Part shown: positions 7,223 through 12,265 of the stretch, piece by piece | Position numbering within the stretch: the first letter of the stretch is position 1 | Layout of the letters: each line of letters starts with the position of its first letter | Assembly (NCBI GenBank): GCA_020720525.1 | Contig: DYON01000056.1 | Span: 1-12,265, forward strand | Length of the DNA: 12,265 bases | Source of the DNA: Acetofilamentum sp. | GTDB lineage: Bacteria; Bacteroidota; Bacteroidia; Bacteroidales; DTU049 | Direction: 5' to 3' | The notes under the pieces: generated by a model | The model's input: the letters and a program-made list of their open reading frames with translations, nothing else | Databases searched by the model: none | Told to the model about the DNA's origin: nothing | Position numbers and translations under genes: made by a program

Positions 7223-8899
7223 ATGATGAAATCTGCTTTACAAATTTTCGTGGCTTTTTTCTTTCTCTTGATTGTTGTTCCCTTAAACGCTCAAGGATGG
7301 GAATGGACGCGTGTTTCGGCTTCTACCGACGAATCGTATCAGGTATGCACCGATGCTTCTGGAAATGTGTTTCAAACGGGAACGTATTATGACACGGCCT
7401 ATTTTCAAGGTACGCCCTTGGTAAGTGTTTCGGGTGGGTACAATTGGTTTCTTGCCAAATACAATTCCGATGGCAGCTTGCTTTGGGTGCGCAATGTGTT
7501 GAGTGGAAACACGGGATTCAAACAGGTTAAAGCGATAACAACCGACTTCGATGGGAATATTTTTATTGCTGGTGAATTTGAAGACTCGGTGATTGTTGGA
7601 GGAACTCAAGTTAATGCTATTGGCTACTACGATGTTTATCTTGCTAAATTCGACGCTTCAGGCAATTCGCAATGGGTAGAAACGGGTGGAGGAATTTTCG
7701 ATGAACGTGCCTTTTCGCTTACTACTGATCCTTCTGGTAATGTTTACCTTGCTGGTTGTTTTACCGAAGATGCCGATTTCGACACAGTTTCGCTTTCTGG
7801 CGCTTCGACGAATTTAAGCGACGATGCTATGTTGCTTTGCTACAATTCGGATGGACAGATTCAGTATGGCAAAAGCTTTGGTGGTATAAGCTACGAAAGA
7901 GCAACTGGTATTGCAATTTACAACAGTAATTTATATCTAACAGGCTATTTTTCGAGTATTGACACTTATTTTGGCTCTTTTACTTTACATAGAACAAACG
8001 GCGGTAACGATTTATTTCTTGCTCGCCTCAACATGCAGGGCGATGTTCAATGGGTGAATGGTTACGATAATAACATGTCAACTTCGTACCTCATTCGCTG
8101 GCCATTTGTAGCAGTAAATTCTGACGGAATTTATCTCACAGCTCCTTTCGATCAGACAATCGATCTTGGCAATGGTCCCATCACAACAAATGGGAGCAAT
8201 ACTATTTCTTTCATGTCGCAGTTCGATTTTAATGGCAATGTGCAATGGGTAAACAAACTAGATAATCGATTTTCTACTTCTACAAAAGGTTTGACTGCAA
8301 TTGCTGGACATGTTTATTCTACAATCGATTTTGTCGATACGCTTAAAATTGGCGCGCAGCTGTTTATTGGTACTTTTTCTGCCACACCTTATTATGCTGA
8401 AAATAATATTTGTGTTGTTTCGTGGAATAGCAATGGTACTATCGATTGGACAAAAACTGTGGAACCCTATTCGAATGGGACTTTTATCGGTGCCGTTCGA
8501 TCTTCGTCTATTGCTGCTTCGGGCAACGATGTGTTTATTTCGGCTACTTTTACCGACACAATCAACCTTTGGCCTTGGTATCCTATTGCAGAAAATGTTT
8601 TGACCGACGATGTGCTGCTTGCGAAAATCGACATCACTGCCAATGCAATAGAACAAGAACAGTCCAATTTATTTACCATTTATCCTGTGCCAGTGGTCGA
8701 TGTTCTTTCTATTTCCTCGGCCGAAAATGGCCCAATTAATTGTGTAGTTACCGATGTCTATGGAAAAACGGTTCAACAAATTAGCTTTGCTGATGGTTCT
8801 TTTAATCAAATTGACCTAAGGGAATTAGCTGCTGGCTTGTATTTCATCAGCATCGAATCGCAAGGAATCACATCGGTGAGCCGTTTGGTGAAACAGTAG
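7223..8899 (+). CDS. secreted seven-repeat beta-propeller protein with T9SS sorting domain
   Basis: A 558-residue surface or secreted protein. Residues 1-24 are a signal peptide ending NAQ. Residues ~39-472 hold seven repeats of about 63-66 residues. Each begins with a strand pattern like AITTDFDGNIFIAGEF or LTTDPSGNVYLAGCF and closes with a hairpin like AKFDASGNSQWV; the second strand sets start near 39, 101, 163, 227, 290, 356 and 427. This matches SBBP-type propeller repeats. Residues ~483-558 (IYPVPVVDVLSI ... AAGLYFISI ... RLVKQ) form a type A T9SS C-terminal sorting domain (Por secretion tail), so export through the outer membrane by type IX secretion is expected. No enzyme motif is seen; a binding or adhesive role is inferred. 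Tandem ATG codons (7223, 7226) make the exact start uncertain by one residue. Confidence 0.9.
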   Translation: MMKSALQIFVAFFFLLIVVPLNAQGWEWTRVSASTDESYQVCTDASGNVFQTGTYYDTAYFQGTPLVSVSGGYNWFLAKYNSDGSLLWVRNVLSGNTGFKQVKAITTDFDGNIFIAGEFEDSVIVGGTQVNAIGYYDVYLAKFDASGNSQWVETGGGIFDERAFSLTTDPSGNVYLAGCFTEDADFDTVSLSGASTNLSDDAMLLCYNSDGQIQYGKSFGGISYERATGIAIYNSNLYLTGYFSSIDTYFGSFTLHRTNGGNDLFLARLNMQGDVQWVNGYDNNMSTSYLIRWPFVAVNSDGIYLTAPFDQTIDLGNGPITTNGSNTISFMSQFDFNGNVQWVNKLDNRFSTSTKGLTAIAGHVYSTIDFVDTLKIGAQLFIGTFSATPYYAENNICVVSWNSNGTIDWTKTVEPYSNGTFIGAVRSSSIAASGNDVFISATFTDTINLWPWYPIAENVLTDDVLLAKIDITANAIEQEQSNLFTIYPVPVVDVLSISSAENGPINCVVTDVYGKTVQQISFADGSFNQIDLRELAAGLYFISIESQGITSVSRLVKQ

Positions 8900-8912
8900 G
8901 ACTTTTTGAAAT

Positions 8913-8944
8913 ATTCAGGTCGGAATGATTGTTCTGACCTGAAT
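8913..8944 (+). terminator. stem-loop after the T9SS protein gene, probable terminator
   Basis: Arms ATTCAGGTC (8913-8921) and GACCTGAAT (8936-8944) pair perfectly over 9 bp and can extend inward by 3 bp with one G-T pair, leaving an 8-nt loop. It lies 14 bases after the stop codon. The T-run after it is short (TTT), so termination may be partial and bidirectional. Confidence 0.55.
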
Positions 8945-8960
8945 TTAAACAAAATATGTG

Positions 8961-8968
8961 TATTTTTG
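8961..8968 (+). promoter_or_regulatory. -7 promoter element of the small membrane-protein gene
   Basis: TATTTTTG matches TAnnTTTG exactly and is followed after seven bases by the ATG at 8976. This predicts a leaderless or very short-leader transcript. It also argues against the in-frame GTG at 8958, which lies upstream of the box. Confidence 0.5.
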
Positions 8969-8975
8969 CAACACT

Positions 8976-9275
8976 ATGATAGGTGGTGGTGCAGGACATA
9001 TTGCCGACATGATTGCTCGCATCAAAGCCAACGAGGCTTTGCGAATGTCGAAACGTAAAGGATACGATTGGGCAAAAAAATACTACTTGGTTGCTACCGG
9101 TGGGCGCAAAATTCCGTATCACGAAGAACCTGAGCACGATTTAACGGCCATTCGTGAGAAAATCAGGAAATACAAACGATCCGAAAATATCAAAAACTGG
9201 ATTGCTTTAGGGATTTCAATAGTCATAATGGTTGGAATAATTTATGGGTTGTATTGGGCTTATACTAGTTTTTAA
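8976..9275 (+). CDS. small C-terminally anchored membrane protein
   Basis: A 99-residue protein starting MIGGGAGHIADMIARIKANEAL. I recall this Gly-rich GAGH-x-x-DM-x-x-R-x-x-x-N start from short hypothetical proteins of Bacteroidota, which supports the ATG at 8976 over the GTG at 8958. Residues ~24-72 are strongly basic and charged. A single hydrophobic helix lies at ~74-96 (NWIALGISIVIMVGIIYGLYWAY) and ends three residues from the C-terminus, so it is probably tail-anchored with the basic part in the cytoplasm. No catalytic motif is seen and the function is unknown. It has its own promoter and no close same-operon partner. Confidence 0.75.
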   Translation: MIGGGAGHIADMIARIKANEALRMSKRKGYDWAKKYYLVATGGRKIPYHEEPEHDLTAIREKIRKYKRSENIKNWIALGISIVIMVGIIYGLYWAYTSF

Positions 9276-9314
9276 GTCGGATAAATTGTTATTCTCATTA
9301 ACCTAATCGATCGC

Positions 9315-9359
9315 TTTTTGCACACATAATCGACTTTTTCCCGATTATCTGCGCAAAAA
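9315..9359. repeat. 18-bp imperfect inverted repeat
   Basis: The arms at 9315-9332 (starts TTTTTGC, ends ATAATCG) and 9342-9359 (starts CGATTAT, ends GCAAAAA) pair at 16 of 18 positions across a 9-nt spacer. T-tracts lie at the outer 5' side rather than after the stem, so it does not read as an intrinsic terminator on either strand. It may be a protein-binding or recombination site, or a transcript-stabilising hairpin between the small membrane-protein gene and the ATPase gene. Confidence 0.6.
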
Positions 9360-9398
9360 TTAGTAACATTTTCAATTTTTTATCCAGCTTGGCTGTTT

Positions 9399-9425
9399 AA
9401 AGTGTCCATTATAAATGGAGACTTT
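9399..9425. promoter_or_regulatory. operator-like dyad 1 upstream of the ATPase gene
   Basis: A 27-bp dyad with left arm AAAGTGTCCAT, 5-bp spacer and right arm ATGGAGACTTT. The arms are complementary at 10 of 11 positions. It follows the same pattern as dyad 2 (AAAGT-n-TCCAT, 5 bp, ATGGA-n-ACTTT); the centres are 33 bp apart, about three helical turns. Confidence 0.65.
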
Positions 9426-9431
9426 TGAGCA

Positions 9432-9458
9432 AAAGTATCCATATTGAATGGAAACTTT
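9432..9458. promoter_or_regulatory. operator-like dyad 2 abutting the ATPase -7 box
   Basis: A 27-bp dyad with left arm AAAGTATCCAT, 5-bp spacer and right arm ATGGAAACTTT, pairing at 10 of 11 positions. It ends one base before the -7 element at 9460 and therefore covers the whole -33 region. A protein bound here would be expected to exclude RNA polymerase. Confidence 0.65.
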
Positions 9459-9459
9459 G

Positions 9460-9467
9460 TATATTTG
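9460..9467 (+). promoter_or_regulatory. -7 promoter element of the ATPase gene
   Basis: TATATTTG matches TAnnTTTG exactly and is followed 13 bases later by ATG at 9481. The predicted transcript start lies after the ATG at 9448, which excludes that codon as the main start. No consensus TTTG -33 element is present; dyad 2 occupies that position. Confidence 0.6.
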
Positions 9468-9480
9468 CAAAAAAAACAAG

Positions 9481-10734
9481 ATGAAAGATTTGTTGAAAGA
9501 AGTGATTCTTGAGCAAAAGGTAATTTCACCTGAACCATTTGTTGACAGGCATTTCCCTGAAAACCTGATAAAATGCAAAGAAATAATAATAATATCCGGA
9601 ATACGTCGGTGCGGGAAATCAGTTTTGTTGCAACAAATTAGAAATACAAATATTGAACGCGATTATTATATTAATTTCGATGATGAACGACTCATCCATT
9701 TCAAAACAGAAAATTTCAGAATTCTCCACGAAGTGTTTATTGAGCTTTTTGGCGAACAAAGCACATTTTATTTTGACGAAATTCAAAACATACCTGAATG
9801 GGAAAGGTTTGTGAGAAGATTATACGATGCGGGTAATAAAATTTATCTGACTGGATCCAATGCATCTCTTTTAAGCAAAGAGCTAGGGACACGACTTACT
9901 GGCCGGAATATTCCCTACGAACTCTATCCATTTTCGTTCAGTGAGTATCTGTCGTTTCGTGGGATGAAGCATCAGCCAAACGATGCATTGACAACAAAAG
10001 GACGAGCGCTCTTGAGTAAAAACTTTCAACAGTATTTAACCGAGGGCGGTTTCCCTCAATTTCTCCATAATTCGGATAACGATTATCTGAAAGCATTGTA
10101 TGAAAACATCCTTTATCGCGATGTTATGGTTAGAAATAACTTATCTAACGAACGCGAAATAATCGAATTGGTAACCTTTTTGGCCAGTAATACCGCCAAA
10201 CTTTCATCCAACAACTCTTTAACTGTTGCTACCGGAATCAAAAGTCCCACAACCATTAAAAACTACATCTCTTATCTGGCCGACACATACCTTCTGTTTC
10301 AAGTCAACAAATTTGATTATTCATTAAAAAAACAAATTCAAAATCCTAAGAAAACGTATTTTATCGATAATGCTTTGACTTCGCGACTTGGATTTAATTT
10401 TTCAGGGAACACAGGACGATATCTCGAAAATCTTGTTTTTATCGAGCTTAAAAGAAGAAAAAAAACAGTGTTTTATCATTCCGACAAACATGAATGCGAT
10501 TTCGTTGTAAGAGATGGAAATACTATTTCAGAAGCCATTCAGGTATCATACGACATTTCTGACACTGCGACTTATGCACGCGAAATGGCTGGTCTTTCTG
10601 AAGCAATGAACCTCAACAAATTGTCATCTGGATTAGTGATAACAGCCAATGAAGACAAAACAATTGTTGAAGATAATAAAACAATTCGAATAGTACCTGC
10701 ATGGAAATGGCTGCTGGAGAAGGAAAACAAATGA
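9481..10734 (+). CDS. AAA-family ATPase with DUF4143 C-terminal domain
   Basis: A 417-residue cytoplasmic protein of the AAA_14/DUF4143 type. Walker A is GIRRCGKS (40-47), Walker B FYFDEIQ (~96-102), and the sensor-1 region is IYLTGSNASLL (~121-131). The family signature RLTGRNIPYELYPFSFSEYL follows (~138-157). DUF4143 covers ~205-360, with YENILYRDVMVRNNL, SPTTIKNYISYLADTYLLF (a winged-helix-like segment) and GRYLENLVFIELKRR. The C-terminal part has a PD-(D/E)xK-like arrangement: Glu316, Asp340 in ECDFVV, then EAIQVSY (351-357), with Gln354 where nucleases usually carry Lys. Gln is common in this subfamily as I recall it, so nuclease activity is doubtful. These ATPases are frequent in Bacteroidota and archaea, often in many copies, and have no firm cellular role. 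A run of four ATA codons encodes residues 35-38. The start at 9481 is set by the -7 box. Its 3' end overlaps a 23-codon frame (ATGA). Confidence 0.93.
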   Translation: MKDLLKEVILEQKVISPEPFVDRHFPENLIKCKEIIIISGIRRCGKSVLLQQIRNTNIERDYYINFDDERLIHFKTENFRILHEVFIELFGEQSTFYFDEIQNIPEWERFVRRLYDAGNKIYLTGSNASLLSKELGTRLTGRNIPYELYPFSFSEYLSFRGMKHQPNDALTTKGRALLSKNFQQYLTEGGFPQFLHNSDNDYLKALYENILYRDVMVRNNLSNEREIIELVTFLASNTAKLSSNNSLTVATGIKSPTTIKNYISYLADTYLLFQVNKFDYSLKKQIQNPKKTYFIDNALTSRLGFNFSGNTGRYLENLVFIELKRRKKTVFYHSDKHECDFVVRDGNTISEAIQVSYDISDTATYAREMAGLSEAMNLNKLSSGLVITANEDKTIVEDNKTIRIVPAWKWLLEKENK

Positions 10735-10802
10735 TGGCAAAGAAAATGAAAGTGAAGTCAAATAATTCTGACGAAAATTACAAAACGAGGAAGCATCGAT
10801 AA
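10731..10802 (+). CDS. possible 23-residue basic peptide overlapping the ATPase stop
   Basis: An ATG overlaps the ATPase stop (ATGATGG), followed by 23 codons ending TAA. The peptide MMAKKMKVKSNNSDENYKTR is rich in Lys and ends KHR. The ATGA arrangement is what coupled translation would use, but a frame this short can arise by chance and I recognise no family. It may be the residue of a longer downstream partner. Confidence 0.2.
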   Translation: MMAKKMKVKSNNSDENYKTRKHR

Positions 10803-10847
10803 AACACTTACACATCGAATATGAAAATGGCTTCTTTGTGCTCACCA

Positions 10848-10865
10848 TGCACTACATTTAGTGCA
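10848..10865 (+). terminator. weak stem-loop downstream of the ATPase gene
   Basis: A perfect 7-bp stem TGCACTA / TAGTGCA with a CATT tetraloop lies about 115 bases after the ATPase stop. The T-rich stretch after it is delayed and interrupted (AATTTTGTTT), so it may be a 3'-end hairpin rather than an efficient intrinsic terminator. The remainder of 10803-10971 shows no gene; a TATTTTTG box at 10915-10922 has no reading frame behind it. Confidence 0.3.
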
Positions 10866-10971
10866 AATAGAGCAATTTTGTTTGTAATATAATACATATT
10901 CGTGTAATTCGAAATATTTTTGCCCGAATTAATTCTGGGCATCTTCATGTGAAACATGTTATTGGTGCGTT

Positions 10972-11394
10972 TCATTGAGACGTTTTACGGTAATAGCCAT
11001 CAGCAAAAACACCGTGTCCGAATCCGCAGCCAAAACTATAGTTGGCTGTTTGTTCAATTACCTTTACACCTGCTGAACTAAACGACAGATATATTCGGCA
11101 TTGTGCATCATCGACTGTGGTTAGAATCGCTCTGCCATAACGATAAAATGCTGTATCAACAATAATCCCTGAGTTATATGTCGGAGCGCCCATGCACACT
11201 TCTAATGAAACAATGATGAGACTCATTTTGTATTTTCGCACCTTGATTTCACCAAACCTCCCAAATCGATCCTCACCACTGATGCTGGATTCGTCAAGCT
11301 TATAGGTTCCTACTGGGTAGGCATTTTGACTGTTTTGAGCAGCTATCGAAAAACTGAAGATCATAGCAATTAATAGCGGCAATTGGACACGCAT
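10972..11394 (-). CDS. exported small hypothetical protein (CGFG motif)
   Basis: A 140-residue protein. The signal peptide MRVQLPLLIAMIFSFSIAAQ (1-20) is followed by a mature region without a lipobox. It contains GTYKLDESS near 29-37 and ends with the compact pattern VKVIEQTANYSFGCGFGHGV then FADGYYRK. The mature part has three cysteines (67, 99, 123). The I-x-L-x-F ... V-x-V-x-E-Q ... CGFG-x-x-V-x-A-x-G-x-Y-x-K ending recalls small envelope proteins of Bacteroidota, possibly a beta-barrel or lipocalin-like fold, but I cannot name the family. I chose the ATG at 11394 over a TTG three codons earlier because it places a normal signal peptide at the N-terminus. It lies 137 bases downstream of another minus-strand gene. 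Confidence 0.75.
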   Translation of the reverse strand: MRVQLPLLIAMIFSFSIAAQNSQNAYPVGTYKLDESSISGEDRFGRFGEIKVRKYKMSLIIVSLEVCMGAPTYNSGIIVDTAFYRYGRAILTTVDDAQCRIYLSFSSAGVKVIEQTANYSFGCGFGHGVFADGYYRKTSQ

Positions 11395-11531
11395 TCGAGA
11401 CAATTATCCCAAAATGGTCATTTCAATGGATCCTTTTAGGGGAAACACACACAATGGTATTCAGCATTTTCAGCTCAAAGATTTTCTTTCAATGGAGTTG
11501 TAGCACCTCATAAACAATTCATCCCAGATTT

Positions 11532-12265
11532 TTAATCTGTAGAAACATTCACCTGAAGCATTTGACCAGAATTGTAGCTATACCAAATTCCAGATAATGT
11601 TACATATCCATTTCCGATTGTTGCAGTTAGTTCGTACCGCCCTTGATCTGCTTCTTCGTTGGGTTGAAATAGCAACAGCCGGTAAGCATCGCAAGCATTA
11701 TTGGTGCCCTTGCAATTTTCGTTGAGAATCTCGAAGCAACCACTAAGCGGCAGGTCTTCGTAGTCGTTGTCGTTTTGATTGCCCATAATGCGATTGCCTT
11801 CTATGCTTGTGATATTAACCATGAGATTGGCTCCGTTTTCTTTGTTGTTTCCACTCCCGTAACGACCTGTGTAAGTTGCTACTAATTCGTTCAGAGGGTC
11901 TCTTATTCCCGCATCGTTGAGGTTGTTGTAGATTGTTTTTAAATTGAAATCTATGCTGCGATTGCCCGATAGAGTTTTCCAACTGCCTTTGTACCTGTCA
12001 TTATCATTCAAAATACCATCGAAAGCTGCAATTGCTTCTCCGTAGCAATTGTATTCGGTTACTTCTATGTGGTTGCCATCTTTTGTGCCTTCAAGGCTCA
12101 TTTCGGTTCCGTTTTTCGTGTAATAATAGTTTCCTGATACTTTTTTATTGTCGAAATGCAGATTCATTACTATGGTTCCTGCATTGCCTAAAGTGCCTTC
12201 GAATGAAAGATTAGTGAGGGAAGTTTTTGAAATTAATGTTGGTGCTTTTTTTACACTATAAATGC
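11532..12265 (-). CDS. beta-rich, probably exported protein (5' end beyond the window)
   Basis: The frame stays open to the right edge, so the N-terminus is missing and at least 243 residues are present; the ATG at 12167 is internal. The N-terminal visible part repeats a beta-strand pattern: LSFEGTLGNAGTIVMNLHFD, KVSGNYYYTKNG, MSLEGTKDGNHIEVTEYN, FDGIL ... YKGSWKT, FNL. Similar blocks occur in exported Bacteroidota proteins where a G-x-Y-x-Y strand pair precedes an L-x-G and an E-x-x motif. A second module follows (ATYTGRYGSGN ... LSGCFEIL ... CDAYRLLLF ... GRYELTATIGNGYVTLSGIWY) with a few cysteines. Neither an enzyme motif nor a T9SS tail is seen at its C-terminus. Export is inferred from composition because the signal region lies outside the window. 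Confidence 0.7.
   Translation of the reverse strand, partial: IYSVKKAPTLISKTSLTNLSFEGTLGNAGTIVMNLHFDNKKVSGNYYYTKNGTEMSLEGTKDGNHIEVTEYNCYGEAIAAFDGILNDNDRYKGSWKTLSGNRSIDFNLKTIYNNLNDAGIRDPLNELVATYTGRYGSGNNKENGANLMVNITSIEGNRIMGNQNDNDYEDLPLSGCFEILNENCKGTNNACDAYRLLLFQPNEEADQGRYELTATIGNGYVTLSGIWYSYNSGQMLQVNVSTD

Noticed and set aside
8958..8975. GTG start for the small membrane protein
   Set aside because: It precedes the TATTTTTG box and adds six residues ahead of the apparently conserved N-terminus.
9448..9480. ATG at 9448 as the ATPase start
   Set aside because: The codon is inside dyad 2 and upstream of the -7 box, so it should not be in the main transcript.
10922..10940. GCCC...GGGC hairpin as a terminator for either flanking gene
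   Set aside because: The stem has a bulge and lacks a T-run at the correct side on both strands; T residues precede it on the plus strand.
1..12265. CRISPR arrays, tRNA or rRNA genes, riboswitches
   Set aside because: No regularly spaced direct repeats, cloverleaf-like sequence with CCA context, or known leader motif was seen by eye. Low-similarity RNAs cannot be excluded without a covariance-model search.

Overview
The window looks like a chromosomal segment of a Bacteroidota genome (class Bacteroidia or a close relative), A+T-rich and with short intergenic gaps. Four things point there. Genes are preceded by the Bacteroidota -7 promoter motif TAnnTTTG and lack Shine-Dalgarno sequences. A large secreted protein ends in a type IX secretion (T9SS) sorting domain. 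A TPR / membrane-segment / LuxR-like HTH regulator has an architecture characteristic of the phylum. There is also an AAA-DUF4143 ATPase of the kind common in these genomes. No rRNA, tRNA, CRISPR array or intact insertion sequence was seen.

Layout. The left edge (1-282) holds the last codons of an upstream gene and a doubtful 69-codon TTG-start reading frame. Positions 403-3195 encode pyruvate, phosphate dikinase with a lysine-rich C-terminal tail, ending at a strong intrinsic terminator. Positions 3280-5438 hold a translationally coupled pair (ATGA overlap): a membrane-anchored TPR/HTH regulator and a small conserved protein of unknown function. Convergent to it, with only 3 bases between the stop codons, lies an intact IS1595-type transposase-like gene (5442-6464, minus strand). 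It keeps the zinc ribbon and scaffold, but its catalytic aspartates appear to be replaced. After an A+T-rich divergent promoter region come two same-strand exported proteins (6744-8899), an unknown 153-residue protein and a seven-repeat beta-propeller T9SS substrate. A 99-residue tail-anchored membrane protein follows. An AAA-DUF4143 ATPase (9481-10734) is preceded by two near-identical 27-bp dyads 33 bp apart that abut its -7 box. The right end holds two minus-strand genes for presumably exported proteins, the second cut by the window edge.

How it fits together. PPDK is housekeeping central carbon metabolism. The other genes are envelope or regulatory accessory genes with no single obvious pathway. 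The two most unusual items are the probably catalytically dead, non-mobile transposase-like protein with its own promoter and operator-like repeat, and the ATPase gene with its tandem-dyad control region. Function for both is inferred from sequence only.
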